A stretch of DNA of 37,268 nucleotides from Cupriavidus cauae (GCF_008632125.1 NZ_VWRN01000043.1:1-37268), one strand, 5' to 3'; numbered from the stretch's first letter, positions 24,744-35,609 are shown. A program made the numbers and translations. The notes: generated by a model not told the origin, from the letters alone.

Positions 24744-24915
24744 ACGCGGCGGACCGGCCCGCCCGCCGCCGTGCTGCCCCTCGCAGTGCATCATGCGGCC
24801 ACTCCGTGTCGGACAAAGGAGGGCATGGTTCTTGCCACTTCGGACACATGCGTCCGCGCATTGCCGCGGCGGGCGCGTGACGGAATGACGACGCAAGCAC
24901 GAACCGGGAGCCACC

Positions 24916-25266
24916 ATGACAACCCCTCGGACCACGATCCGCATTGCCCACTATGCCGCCCTGGCGCTGATGACGGCGCTCGCCTGGGCGCCCGCGCAGG
25001 CCCGCCTGCCGGCCCCCAGCGCCGAACAGCAGCGCGCCGCCGACGAACGCAAGGCCAAGGAGGCCGAAGCGGCCAAACAGCAGGCCGAAGCGCTGACGCG
25101 CGTGCAGGACCAGATTGCCGCCCGCTTCGGCAAGGGCGCGCAGCCGTCCGGCACCACGCAGCCCGGCGACGTCTCGCAGAAGGCCGCCGAGGTCCGGCCC
25201 AGCGGCCCGCACGGTGGCACCGCGCCGAGCGCGGAGGCCCACTCCGGCGAAGTGCAGCGCCGTTAA
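24916..25266 (+). CDS. Small exported helical protein
   Basis: 116 residues. A signal peptide (about 1-29, YAALALMTALAWAPAQA) precedes a charged helical stretch (SAEQQRAADERKAKEAEAAKQQAEALTRVQDQIAARFG, about 35-72) that could form a coiled coil. The tail is G/P/S-rich and disordered. GGGAG lies 6 nt before the start. No family recognised. It sits between ligD and the hybrid kinase, 172 nt from each, and may simply be a neighbour or a periplasmic part of the sensor system. Confidence 0.75.
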   Translation: MTTPRTTIRIAHYAALALMTALAWAPAQARLPAPSAEQQRAADERKAKEAEAAKQQAEALTRVQDQIAARFGKGAQPSGTTQPGDVSQKAAEVRPSGPHGGTAPSAEAHSGEVQRR

Positions 25267-25438
25267 AGTCACTTATCTGGTCTTTTCCGGGCCAAAAGTG
25301 GCTTTGCATCAACTACAAGTGTTGGAGAGCTAGATTGGTAATTATTACAAACCGCGTCGGCCGCGGGGTCGCGCCGAACGCAAAAACCGACCTGCCGCCC
25401 CCTTGCCACCCCGCATGCCTGCCCATGGCGAGGACAGC

Positions 25439-27712
25439 ATGAGTCCGATCGAAACCAGAACGTCGTCCGATTCCCGCGACAAGCGGCCGCTGGTGCTGGT
25501 GGTCGACGACAACGAGGGCTCGCGCTACATCAAGAGCCGCATCCTGCGCCGCGCGGACTACGCGGTGCTCGAAGCCTCGACCGGCGAGTCGGCGCTGTCG
25601 CTGGTGCGCCGCTATGCGCCGGACCTGGTGCTGCTGGACATGAAGCTGCCGGACATCGACGGCCTGGACGTCTGCCGCATCATCAAGGACGATCCGCAAA
25701 GCTGCCGCACGCTGATCCTGCATACGTCCGGTTCGGCCAGCGATCCGCGCTACCGCGTCGAGGCGCTGGACCATGGCGCCGACAGCTATCTGGTGGAGCC
25801 GGTCGAGCCGGAGGAACTGGTGTCCAGCGTCAAGGCGCTGCTGCGGCTGCGGCGGGCGGAGGAGGCCTACCACCGTACCTCGCAGGCGCTGCGCGACAAC
25901 GAATTCCTGTTCCGCCAGCTGGCCGACAACCTGTCCGATGTGCTGTGGATCTTCGATCCGCAGGAGCGCAAGTTCCTGTTCGTCGGCCCGGCCTTCGTCA
26001 CGCTGACCGGCCGTCCGGTGGAAGACCTGCATCAGCACGGCAACGCCTGCTTCGGCTGGGTCGCGGAGTCCGACCGGGAACGCGTGCAGGCGGCCTGCGA
26101 GGCGATGCTGCGCGACGGCCATATGGATCTGGAATTCGCGCTGATCCATGCCGACGGCCAGACGCGCGACGTCCGCGCGCGCGCCTTCCCGGTCAACAAC
26201 GCCAGCGGCGAGTTCTACCGCGTGGTCGGCGTGTGCGAGGACATCACGCAGCAGAAGCGTGCCGAGAAGATGCTGCGCGAGGAAGAACGCCGCAAGGACG
26301 ATTTCCTCGCGATGCTGGTGCACGAGCTGCGCAACCCGCTCGCGCCGATGCGCAGCGCCGCCGATCTGCTGATGCACTGCGCGCCGTCGCGCGAGGACAG
26401 CTTCAAGGCGCGCGACATCATCGCCCGCCAGCTCTATCACCTGACCCGGCTGGTCGACGATCTGCTCGACATCTCGCGCTTCACGCGCGGCACCATCACG
26501 CTGCGCGACGACCTGGTCGAGCTGCGTTCCGCGCTGAACACCGCGGTCGAGACAGTCCGGCCGCTGATCGAGTCGCGCAACCATCAGCTGCGCCTGTCGG
26601 TGCCCGAGGGGCCGATGCCGGTGCGCGGCGACCTGGTGCGCCTGACCCAGATCTTCGGCAACCTGCTGAACAACGCGGCCAAGTACACGCCGCCCGATGG
26701 CTTGCTGTCGATCGAGGCGCAGGCGGATCAGGGCATGGTCACCATCCGGATCACCGACAACGGCACCGGGCTGTCGCCCGAACGGCTGCAGGGCCTGCGC
26801 GAGACCTTCGAGCGCGACGGCGCCAACGGCAATATCGCCGTGGCCGGCGGCAATGGCCCCGGCATCGGCCTGTCGCTGGTCCATCGGCTGGTCAGCATGC
26901 ATGGCGGCCAGCTGTCGGTGCAGAGCAACGGGCCCGGTCATGGCAGCAGCTTCATCGTGCAGCTGCCGATGCAGCCGTGGCGCAGCTGGCAGCCGACGCT
27001 GGGCGGACGGCAGGCGCCGGCCGGCAAGCCGCGCACCGTGATGGTGGTGGACGACAACGTCGACGCCCTCGAGGCGATGGCGATGACGCTGGAAGCGCTG
27101 GGCCATACCGTGATCACTGCGCTCGACGGCGCCGCTGCGATCGTGCGCGCGGTCAAGTACAAGCCCGAGCTGGTGCTGCTCGATCTGGGCATGCCGGGCA
27201 TGGACGGCTTCGAGATCGCGCAGCGGCTGCGTGCGATACCGGAGCTGCAGGCGATGAAGGTGGTGGCGCTGACCGGCTACGGCCAGCCCGGCGACAAGCT
27301 GCGCACGCAGGCGGCCGGCTTCGACGACCACCTGACCAAGCCGGTCGATCTGGAGGTGCTGTCGCGCCTGCTCGACGAATGCCGCTCCGATGGCCGGACG
27401 GACGGCCGCACGGATGGCCGCAGCGAGGGGCGTACCGATGCGCGTACCGTGGCCAATACCGCCGCCGGCACGCCGCCGCCCCTGCATTCGCCATTGGGGC
27501 ATCCGGCCGACGGCAGCACGGGCACCGGTCCGGCCTCCTCCGGGCCGACCTCTTCGATGGAGAAACGCATGCATACCACGCCAGAACCGGATCAAACCCC
27601 GGACCAGCCGCCGACCACGCCCGAACCCGAGGTGCCGCCGATCGATCCGCATGAGCCGGTCATCGACCCGCCCCCCGGCGACGTGCCGCCGCCCCCGCCC
27701 CAGCGCGCCTGA
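25439..27712 (+). CDS. Hybrid histidine kinase REC-PAS-HisKA-HATPase-REC with fused tail
   Basis: Cytoplasmic sensor kinase, 757 residues. REC1 (about 17-135) has D23-D24 and D67, but the conserved lysine is E120 (SYLVEPVEP). PAS (about 153-275) is the likely sensor. HisKA has H295 (FLAMLVHELRNPLAPM), HATPase the N-box NLLNNAAKY (408-416), DNGTGLS and GPGIGLSLV, and REC2 (about 532-648) is complete with D582 and K634. There is no membrane segment. The tail holds DGRT-type 4-residue repeats (651-670), then a Pro-rich stretch from an internal Met711 with its own GGAG site. The start at 25439 follows GAGGA; the frame is open to 25403. Ends 54 nt before ku, so probably co-transcribed. Confidence 0.93.
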   Translation: MSPIETRTSSDSRDKRPLVLVVDDNEGSRYIKSRILRRADYAVLEASTGESALSLVRRYAPDLVLLDMKLPDIDGLDVCRIIKDDPQSCRTLILHTSGSASDPRYRVEALDHGADSYLVEPVEPEELVSSVKALLRLRRAEEAYHRTSQALRDNEFLFRQLADNLSDVLWIFDPQERKFLFVGPAFVTLTGRPVEDLHQHGNACFGWVAESDRERVQAACEAMLRDGHMDLEFALIHADGQTRDVRARAFPVNNASGEFYRVVGVCEDITQQKRAEKMLREEERRKDDFLAMLVHELRNPLAPMRSAADLLMHCAPSREDSFKARDIIARQLYHLTRLVDDLLDISRFTRGTITLRDDLVELRSALNTAVETVRPLIESRNHQLRLSVPEGPMPVRGDLVRLTQIFGNLLNNAAKYTPPDGLLSIEAQADQGMVTIRITDNGTGLSPERLQGLRETFERDGANGNIAVAGGNGPGIGLSLVHRLVSMHGGQLSVQSNGPGHGSSFIVQLPMQPWRSWQPTLGGRQAPAGKPRTVMVVDDNVDALEAMAMTLEALGHTVITALDGAAAIVRAVKYKPELVLLDLGMPGMDGFEIAQRLRAIPELQAMKVVALTGYGQPGDKLRTQAAGFDDHLTKPVDLEVLSRLLDECRSDGRTDGRTDGRSEGRTDARTVANTAAGTPPPLHSPLGHPADGSTGTGPASSGPTSSMEKRMHTTPEPDQTPDQPPTTPEPEVPPIDPHEPVIDPPPGDVPPPPPQRA
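27569..27712 (+). CDS. Possible internal small Pro-rich gene, in frame with kinase tail
   Basis: An ATG at 27569 preceded by GGAG (7 nt) could start a 47-residue protein MHTTPEPDQTPDQPP ... DVPPPPPQRA in the same frame as the kinase. It may be an independent start or a gene fused to the kinase by loss of a stop codon. Composition is P/E/D/T only, with no fold expected. Confidence 0.35.
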   Translation: MHTTPEPDQTPDQPPTTPEPEVPPIDPHEPVIDPPPGDVPPPPPQRA

Positions 27713-27766
27713 GGGCACGCGTCCGCCCTCGCCTGCGGTCGAAGAACCAAGATCCGGAGTTTCCCT

Positions 27767-28894
27767 GTGCCCCGCATCATCTGGAAAGGCGCCATTTCCT
27801 TTGGCCTGGTCAACATCCCGGTCGTGCTGAAGGCGGCCGCGCGCGACAACGCGCTCGACTTCGACTGGCTCGACGAGCGCGACATGGCGCCGGTCGGCTA
27901 TCAGCGCATCAACAAGAAGACCGGCAAGCCGGTCGACAAGGACCATATCGTCAAGGGCTACCAGTACGAGAAGGGTGAATACGTGCTGCTGTCGCCGGAG
28001 GACTTCCGCCAGGCCAACGTCGAGGCGACGCAGACCGTCGATATCGTCAGCTTCGTGCAGGCCGACCAGATCCCGCCGTACTACTTCGAGACGCCCTACT
28101 ATCTCGAGCCGGACCGGCGCGGCGAGAAGGGCTACGCGTTGCTGCGCGAGACCCTGCGCCGCACCGGACGCGCGGCGCTGGCCCTGGTGGTGATCCACAA
28201 CCGCCAGCATCTGGCGGCGGTGCTGGTGCTGGGCGATGCGCTGGTGCTCAACACCATGCGCTGGGCCGAGGAGGTCCTGCCGATGGACGAGCTGAAGCTG
28301 CCCAAGAGCAGTGGCAAGCAGCAGGGCGTCAGCCCGCGCGAGATCGAGATGGCGACCCGGCTGGTCGAGGACATGCAGGAGGACTGGAACCCCGAGGCCT
28401 ATCGCGATACCTATCGCGACGACCTGATGGAGCGCATCGAAGGGAAGATCGCCGAAGGCAAGACGCACCTGCTGACGCCGGCCGAGCCGGACAGCGGGGA
28501 GCCGCGCAAGTCGGCCGAGGTGATCGACATGATGGCGCTGCTCAAGGAAAGCATCAAACGCCGTGGCGGCCGCGGCGGTACGCGCTCGGAAGCGGGCCAG
28601 AACACGCAGGGCGAGGAAGCGGACCAGCGGGAAGACGACGACGCGCCGCGCGAGGCGCCGCGCAAGCGCGCCACGGGCGCTCGCAAGACCGCCCGCAAAT
28701 CCACCTCCCGCGCTCGAGCCGAGGCCAAGGACGGCAAAGGATCCAGGCAGGAAGCCAAGCCGGCAAGCAGCCGCAAGAGCGCGGCCAAGTCCGGCAAGGC
28801 GCCGGATTCAACGAAGAAATCCGCCGCCAGGCGGGCCAGTACGGCCAGCACCGACAGCGGATCGCGCAGCAGCCCGCAGCGCAAGCGGGCATAG
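27767..28894 (+). CDS. ku: Ku DNA end-binding protein
   Basis: Homodimeric ring that binds double-strand ends and recruits LigD. 375 residues, longer than minimal Ku (about 270-300). The core (1-260) begins MPRIIWKGAISFGLVNIPV and has GYQYEKGEYVLLSPEDF, the bridge region and MRWAEEVLP. The extra C terminus (about 265-375) is very basic and rich in K, R, A and S, like extended Ku proteins that bind DNA away from ends. GTG start at 27767 with CCGGAG 6 nt upstream. Last gene of the ligD-to-ku run; its stop is 13 nt from the stop of the convergent PRC-barrel gene. Confidence 0.97.
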   Translation: MPRIIWKGAISFGLVNIPVVLKAAARDNALDFDWLDERDMAPVGYQRINKKTGKPVDKDHIVKGYQYEKGEYVLLSPEDFRQANVEATQTVDIVSFVQADQIPPYYFETPYYLEPDRRGEKGYALLRETLRRTGRAALALVVIHNRQHLAAVLVLGDALVLNTMRWAEEVLPMDELKLPKSSGKQQGVSPREIEMATRLVEDMQEDWNPEAYRDTYRDDLMERIEGKIAEGKTHLLTPAEPDSGEPRKSAEVIDMMALLKESIKRRGGRGGTRSEAGQNTQGEEADQREDDDAPREAPRKRATGARKTARKSTSRARAEAKDGKGSRQEAKPASSRKSAAKSGKAPDSTKKSAARRASTASTDSGSRSSPQRKRA

Positions 28895-28907
28895 CACTAC
28901 AACGCCA

Positions 28908-29432
28908 TCACGCCCACGGATCGTACGAGTCCTCCTTCCAGTACGGCGAGGTCCCGTAGTACTGGTGAATGCTGGTGGCCCATTGCGGGTCCGCCATCGC
29001 CGGCCAGTGGTCCTTGTCGAAGCCGGGCGCGGCCTTGAGCTTGTCCTTGTCGACGCCCAGCACGAAACACTTGCGCCGCGTATCGAGCGTCAGCGCCGAC
29101 CATGGCACCGCGAACAGCTTCTCGCCGATGCCGAGGAAGCCGCCGAACGACAGCACCGCATAGGCGACGCGGCCGCCCTGCACGTCCAGCATGATGTGGT
29201 CGATGGTGCCGAGGTCCTCGCCCGCGGGTCCGATCACGCTGTTGCCTTCGAGCGTATCGGCCGCCATCACGAAGGGGCCGGGCCCGCTCGCATTGGTGTC
29301 GACATCGCCGACGATGGTCGCGCCGGCGGGCGCACGCGCCGCCGTCGGATCGCGCAGGTCACGCGCATCGCGTGGATCGCGAGGGTCCCGGATGTCTCGC
29401 GGATCGCGCGGGTCTCTGTCCAGTGGGTTCAT
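28908..29432 (-). CDS. PRC-barrel domain protein with Arg-Asp-Pro repeat leader
   Basis: 174 residues. The N terminus is a 3-residue repeat tract (DPRDPRD, 7 or more D-P-R/R-D units in residues 5-29) coded by 9-bp DNA repeats. A PRC-barrel follows (about 55-130; DTLEGNSVIGPAGEDLGTIDHIMLDVQGGRVAYAVLSFGG, then GEKLFAVPWSAL). The C terminus is aromatic (HQYYGTSPYWKEDSYDPWA). PRC-barrel proteins of this sort occur in RNA processing, photosynthesis and stress contexts; the specific partner is unknown. AGGAG 7 nt before the start. First of three small minus-strand genes after ku, read away from them. Confidence 0.9.
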   Translation of the reverse strand: MNPLDRDPRDPRDIRDPRDPRDARDLRDPTAARAPAGATIVGDVDTNASGPGPFVMAADTLEGNSVIGPAGEDLGTIDHIMLDVQGGRVAYAVLSFGGFLGIGEKLFAVPWSALTLDTRRKCFVLGVDKDKLKAAPGFDKDHWPAMADPQWATSIHQYYGTSPYWKEDSYDPWA

Positions 29433-29569
29433 TGGCGACTCCTGCTTCGGTTGTCGGTTGACACAATGGCGCCCTCGCGCCCCTTCATCGTCGCGGCCGG
29501 ATCGTCATGATCGTGCGGCAGCGGCATGGATTGGCATGGCACGCGGCATGGCACACGGCATGGCACACG

Positions 29570-30145
29570 TCACGGACGGCTGGCAGGCACCGGCGGCGCG
29601 AGCGGGTCGAAATCGACCCAGCGGCCTTCGCTCCAGCGCCCGTAGGCGCGTTCGACGTCCTTGGCGCCGGCCTGGCGCAATACCTCGGCGGCCGTCTCGC
29701 GCGTATCGGGATTGACGTGCACGGCCAGCAGCACGCCGGCATCGCGCTCGGCCTTGACCTGGCGATCGGGATCGGGCGCGTTCGATACCCGGTCGGGATC
29801 GCGCGTCATCGACAGCGCGCCGACCAGCGAACCCAGATAGGCGCCCAGACCCGTGGCGAGCGCCAGCACCAGCACGGAGGCCTGCATCAGCGCCAGCGCC
29901 ACCGCGCCGATCACGGCACCGGCGATGGCGCCGAACACGATGCCGCGGCCCGCGCCGGCCCCCGCCTTGCGGGTACCCGCGTCGACCGCCACGTCGCCGC
30001 CGAGCGGGAAGCGTCCATGCTGTCCCGGGGGATTGACGAAGAACAGGGTCACGTCGTCCTCGGCGAAACCGCGGGCAAACAACTGGCCCGCCGCCGCCTC
30101 GGCCTGGGCGAACGTATCAAATCGTCCGGCGATGATCAGGGACAT
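29570..30145 (-). CDS. Glycine-zipper membrane protein, general-stress type
   Basis: 191 residues. A soluble N-terminal part (MSLIIAGRFDTFAQAEAAAGQLFARGFAEDDVTLFFV) resembles the small fold of general stress proteins of the YflT/GsiB-neighbour type. A Gly/Ala-rich hydrophobic hairpin (about 69-115, GIVFGAIAGAVIGAVAL, LALATGLGAYLGSLVGAL) forms two TM segments. The C-terminal part (about 135-180, AGVLLAVHVNPDTRETAAEVLRQAGAKDVERAYG) repeats the ferredoxin-like pattern. AAGGAG 6 nt before the start at 30145. No exact function can be given; likely an inner-membrane stress protein. Confidence 0.8.
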   Translation of the reverse strand: MSLIIAGRFDTFAQAEAAAGQLFARGFAEDDVTLFFVNPPGQHGRFPLGGDVAVDAGTRKAGAGAGRGIVFGAIAGAVIGAVALALMQASVLVLALATGLGAYLGSLVGALSMTRDPDRVSNAPDPDRQVKAERDAGVLLAVHVNPDTRETAAEVLRQAGAKDVERAYGRWSEGRWVDFDPLAPPVPASRP

Positions 30146-30249
30146 GCTGGCTCCTTCGAATCGGTTGGCAGACACCCGCCTGGCGAGCGATGGATCGGCA
30201 ATCGGATTCGGCATGGCGTTCGACGGTCGCGACGCCAGCCCGGCTGGCA

Positions 30250-30900
<651 letters not shown>

Positions 30901-31821
30901 TCAGGCGCCGTCGGAAGGCCCCCAAGGTGGCAGGGAAGGCGGTACGGAAGGCGCCTCGAGGCCCGCCGCAGCGGCCGCCGGCGGCACGCGCGGGAAGGTG
31001 ACCGCGATGCAGGCGCTCTCGCCGTCCTGCTCGCATTGCGTCGACGGCTCGGCGCCGAGCGTGGCGCCATGCAGCTCCGCCATGCGGCGCGCCAGCAGCA
31101 GCGCGGAACTCTGCCGCGCCGGCGCGGCGCCGTCGTTGCCGACATCGCGCCGGAAGAACTCGGACAGCACCGACAGGCGTTCCTTGATGCGATCGGCCGT
31201 CGTGCGGCTTTCGGTGAGGCGCAGCTTCACATGGTCGTCCGCCGGTTCGAGATGCGCATCGATGGTGTCGCCATTGCGTGCCTGCTTCAGGCAATGCAGC
31301 ACCAGATGGCGCAGCATCGGCTCCAGCCGGCGCGGGTCCGCCTGCACGAAAGCGTCGCCGCGGCTGCCCTCGCCGTCGTGCACCAGCACGTCGGCCAAGG
31401 TGACGCGGCGCGATTCGGCGGCCGGCTTGACCGCGTCCATCGCCTGCGCCATCGCGGCGGCAAGATCGATCGCCTCCCATTGCGGCTCGGTCTCGTCGGC
31501 CAGCAGCCGCACCGCCTCTTCCATATGCTGGATCAGCATGACCTGCTGCTGCATGGCGGTACGCAAACCCGCCAGCGCGCGTTGCACCGGCGCGGTGGGC
31601 GCGTCCAGCGAGTGGTCCAGCACATAAGCCCAGCTCTGGACGCCGTTCAGCGCCGAGCGCAGGTCGTGCGATACCTGGTCGATCAGCGTCGTCATCTCGG
31701 AAGTCGCATCGACAGTCGCCGGCACCCAGTGCTCGGTGCCCGCCCCGCCGGATTGGCCACCGTTTTCCGCATCGGCGCGGCTGGAGGGGAGAGGTCGCTT
31801 GGACATGAATGTTAGGGTCAT
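30901..31821 (-). CDS. Histidine kinase with degenerate ATPase domain
   Basis: 306 residues, no membrane segment and no sensor domain. The dimerisation/phosphoacceptor part is intact (about 43-110) with H52 in QVSHDLRSALNGV. The C-terminal HATPase-like part (about 155-290) has lost its signatures: the N-box region reads HLVLHCLKQARNGD without the key Asn, the G1 place reads RLTESRTTAD, and the G2 place has no glycines (RQSSALLLARRMAELHG). ATP binding is therefore doubtful. It may accept phosphate from another kinase or act as an adaptor or phosphatase. The start is uncertain (31821 or 31806, weak ribosome sites). It follows the NtrC-type gene by 109 nt. Confidence 0.85.
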   Translation of the reverse strand: MTLTFMSKRPLPSSRADAENGGQSGGAGTEHWVPATVDATSEMTTLIDQVSHDLRSALNGVQSWAYVLDHSLDAPTAPVQRALAGLRTAMQQQVMLIQHMEEAVRLLADETEPQWEAIDLAAAMAQAMDAVKPAAESRRVTLADVLVHDGEGSRGDAFVQADPRRLEPMLRHLVLHCLKQARNGDTIDAHLEPADDHVKLRLTESRTTADRIKERLSVLSEFFRRDVGNDGAAPARQSSALLLARRMAELHGATLGAEPSTQCEQDGESACIAVTFPRVPPAAAAAGLEAPSVPPSLPPWGPSDGA

Positions 31822-31930
31822 CTCAGGGTCGCCGCGCCGTTGCGGCGGGCCGGATTTCCGAGCCGAAGCATAGCTCGGGCCAGCTCGAGGCTTCGGCGGT
31901 GGTGGGCGGGCGGGATGGGTTCCTGTCGCT

Positions 31931-33373
31931 TCAGCTGGTGGCGGGCGGACGGTCGTGCGCGCCGCTGTTGGCGCCGCTGCCGGCTCCATTGTTGGCGCCA
32001 TTGCCGGAGGTCTTGAACGACTCCGGCAGCTTGCCGCCGGCCGCATATTCCTCGAGCCGGTTGTACAGGGTCTTCAGGCTGATGCCCAGGATTTCAGCGG
32101 CGTGTTTCTTGACGCCGGCACACTGCTCCAGCGTGGCGAAGATCAGCTCGCGGTCGGCGTCGGCCAGCGACATGCCGACCGGCACCGTGACGATCGCGGT
32201 GGCGGGCACCTGCGAGGCCGCGGCCTGCAGCGGCACCGGCGATTCGGCAATGACGTCGTCCTCCGCCATGATGAAGGCGCGCTGCACGAAGTTGCGCAGC
32301 TCCCGCACATTGCCGGGCCACGAATGCAGCCGCAGATTGGCCAGCACCTCGGGACCGAAGCGGCGCTGCGTGCCGTGCTCCGCGTTGAGCTGATCGAGGA
32401 AGGCCCCGGCCAGCTGCGCCACGTCGTCGCCGCGCGTGCGCAGCGGCGGCAGTTCGATCGGGAATACGTTGAGGCGGTGATACAGGTCCGCCCGCAACTT
32501 GCCTTCGGCAACCGCCTCCTCCGGATTGCGGTTGGTCGCCGCGACCACGCGCACGTCGGCGCGCAGCTCGCGGTTGGTCCCCACGCGCATGAAGGTGCCG
32601 GCCTCGAGCACGCGCAGCAGCTTGACCTGCAGCTCGATCGGCATCTCGGTGATCTCGTCGAGGAACAGCGTACCGCCGGCCGCGCGCTCGAAATAGCCCT
32701 TGTGCTGGCGCTCGGCCCCGGTAAAGCTGCCGCGCTCGTGGCCGAACATCTCCGACTCGATCAGGTTCGGCGAGATCGCGCCGCAGTTGACGGCGAGGAA
32801 AGGTTGGCGCCGGCGCGGCGACAGCTCGTGCACGGTCTGCGCGGCCAGCTCCTTGCCGGTACCGCTCTCGCCGACCAGCAGCACGGTGGCCTCGGTGGGG
32901 GCGACCTTGCTGATCTGGTCATAGACCGCCTGCATCGCCTCCGAACTGCCCAGCAGCCGGCCGAAGCGCCCGTAACGGCGCAGTTCGCCGCGCAGCGAGC
33001 GCACCTCGGCCTTCAGGTCGCCGGTGGTCGCGATGCGCTTGAGCACCGTCTGCAGGCGCGCGACATTGATCGGCTTGACCAGATAGTCGGTGGCGCCCAG
33101 GCGAAGCGCCTCGACCGCGCTCTCGACGCTGGCGTAGCCGGTCATCAGGATGATGTCGACGCCGGCCGAGCCGACCTCGTTGAACAGATCCTTGCCGTCG
33201 CCGTCCGGCAGCTTCAGGTCGGCCAGCACCGCATCGGGCATCTGCCAGCCGATCTGCAGGCACGCTTCGCGCAGGTCGCCCGCGGTGGCCGCGGTGAAGC
33301 CCTCCGCCGCGGCGATCTCGGCCAGCGCTGCACAGGTGTTCTCGTCGTCGTCGACGATCAGGATGTGAGGCAT
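31931..33373 (-). CDS. NtrC-family sigma-54 response regulator
   Basis: 480 residues. Receiver (1-120) with D8-D10, phospho-acceptor D52 and K100. AAA+ domain (about 138-370) with Walker A GESGTGKE (168-175), the sigma-54 contact loop as GSFTGA (215-220, usual GAFTGA), Walker B GGTLFLDE (233-240), and the [11 protein letters not shown] arginine region. Fis-type helix-turn-helix (about 425-455, [19 protein letters not shown]). The last 25 residues are an odd G/A/N/S repeat. Upstream of the degenerate kinase and divergent from a second activator with a nearly identical helix-turn-helix, so the two may share targets. Confidence 0.95.
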   Translation of the reverse strand: MPHILIVDDDENTCAALAEIAAAEGFTAATAGDLREACLQIGWQMPDAVLADLKLPDGDGKDLFNEVGSAGVDIILMTGYASVESAVEALRLGATDYLVKPINVARLQTVLKRIATTGDLKAEVRSLRGELRRYGRFGRLLGSSEAMQAVYDQISKVAPTEATVLLVGESGTGKELAAQTVHELSPRRRQPFLAVNCGAISPNLIESEMFGHERGSFTGAERQHKGYFERAAGGTLFLDEITEMPIELQVKLLRVLEAGTFMRVGTNRELRADVRVVAATNRNPEEAVAEGKLRADLYHRLNVFPIELPPLRTRGDDVAQLAGAFLDQLNAEHGTQRRFGPEVLANLRLHSWPGNVRELRNFVQRAFIMAEDDVIAESPVPLQAAASQVPATAIVTVPVGMSLADADRELIFATLEQCAGVKKHAAEILGISLKTLYNRLEEYAAGGKLPESFKTSGNGANNGAGSGANSGAHDRPPATS

Positions 33374-33708
33374 AGGCTTGACTGATGCCGGCCGCTGAAA
33401 CCCTTGACCGGATGGTGGAAATGAGACAGGCGCCGCGGGATTGGGCCGCGGCGGGCGTTGCTGCCCTGAATAGACCCCATTCTATGCAAGCGGCAAGCGC
33501 AGCCATACCGGTGTTAGTCTGACATCGGCCGCCGCCCGCGCCGGACCGGCTTGTCGGACAAACAGCAATGGTGGCCACCCCGATCGCAAGCTAGCATTGC
33601 GTTACGCGAGCCGCATTGCGGCTCTCGCGAAGCCGTGGACCGCGCTGCCGCCACCCGCGTCCACCTCCGCCGACCGCCCGTCTTTATTTCCGCTCCGCCT
33701 TTCGCTAC
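33374..33708. promoter_or_regulatory. Control region between two divergent sigma-54 activators
   Basis: 335 bp. CGCGAGCCGC (33605-33614) and GCGGCTCTCGCG (33618-33629) form an imperfect hairpin with a 2-nt bulge. I searched by eye for a GG-N10-GC sigma-54 promoter and found none that fits; the nearest (TGGCCACC around 33574) has a spacing of 11. Confidence 0.4.
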
Positions 33709-34739
<1,031 letters not shown>

Positions 34740-34755
<16 letters not shown>

Positions 34756-35609
34756 TCGGCCTGCCTGGCCAGATCGGCCTCCTCGTCGGCCACAGCGGCG
34801 GACGACATGGCCGCCGGCACGGCCTGCCGCGCATGCAGCCGCGCCAGCAGCGGCAGATGGTCCGAGGCGATCCGCGCCAGCGGGCTGCGATGGCTCGACA
34901 CCGAGGCCAGCACCGAGCGCGGACAGCACCACAGGCGGTCCAGCGCCAGCACCGGCATCCGTGACGGGAAGGTGGGCACGTGCGGCGCCCCGTCGAAGTA
35001 CGCATGCAGCCAGCGCAGCGGCCGGCCCCACAGGAACCATTCGTTGACGTCGCCCAGCAGCACGGTGGGCACGCCCGGCTGTTCGGCCAGCGACGTCAGC
35101 AGCCGGCGCACCTGCATGCGGCGCTCACCCGGCCACAGCCCCAGATGGGTGGCGATCACCCGCAGCGGGGCGGCATGCACGCCATCGGGACAGCTCAGCG
35201 TCGCGTCGATCGCGCCGCGCGGTTCGTGGCGGCCCACGCTCAGGTCGATCTGACGGACCCGGCTCGGCGGAAAGCGCGTCAGCAGCGCGTTGCCATATTC
35301 GCCGTCATGCCGGATCAGCGTCGGCCCGGGAATCGCGTGATAGCCGGTTTCGTCGCGCAGATAGGCCAGCATGTCGAAGCCGGTGCTGCGCGATTCGACT
35401 TCCTGCAGCGCGACGATGTCCGCCTGCAGTTCCGACAGCACGCCGGCGATCCGCTTCGGCAGGAAGCGCCCGTCCACGCCGATGCCGCCGTGAATGTTGT
35501 AGCTGGCCACCAGGAACTGCGCCGGCGCCGCGGCGGCGGCCGCTTCCCGCGGGGTCTGCGGGACCGGCTGCGCGAGGTCGCCGGCGCGAAATGGATAGAT
35601 CCGACTCAT
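34740..35609 (-). CDS. Endonuclease/exonuclease/phosphatase family protein
   Basis: 289 residues of the EEP (DNase I/sphingomyelinase-like) metal-dependent hydrolase fold. Visible catalytic blocks: ASYNIHGGIG (N38), ALQEVES (metal-binding E70), THLGLWPGERRMQ (H), LLGDVNEW (Asp/Asn pair) and IASDHLPLLA (final Asp-His). There is no signal peptide. GGAGGG lies 7 nt before the start, which overlaps the stop of the preceding phospholipase D/VTT gene (ATGA), so the two are translationally coupled. In many proteobacteria this pair sits together, suggesting joint action on phospholipid or envelope substrates. The substrate is not readable. Confidence 0.92.

Noticed and set aside
24771..25442. 223-residue frame overlapping the small exported gene after ligD
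   Set aside because: An internal ATG has an AGGAGG upstream, but the spacing is too short and the protein is Arg/Gly/Ala shadow sequence; the overlapping frame has a true signal peptide.
25313..28468. 1051-residue minus-strand frame opposite the kinase and ku
   Set aside because: Antisense shadow. The plus strand has complete HisKA, HATPase, REC and Ku motifs with ribosome sites.
33374..33708. Sigma-54 promoter between the two activators
   Set aside because: The best GG...GC pairs have the wrong spacing (11 rather than 10), so no site is called.
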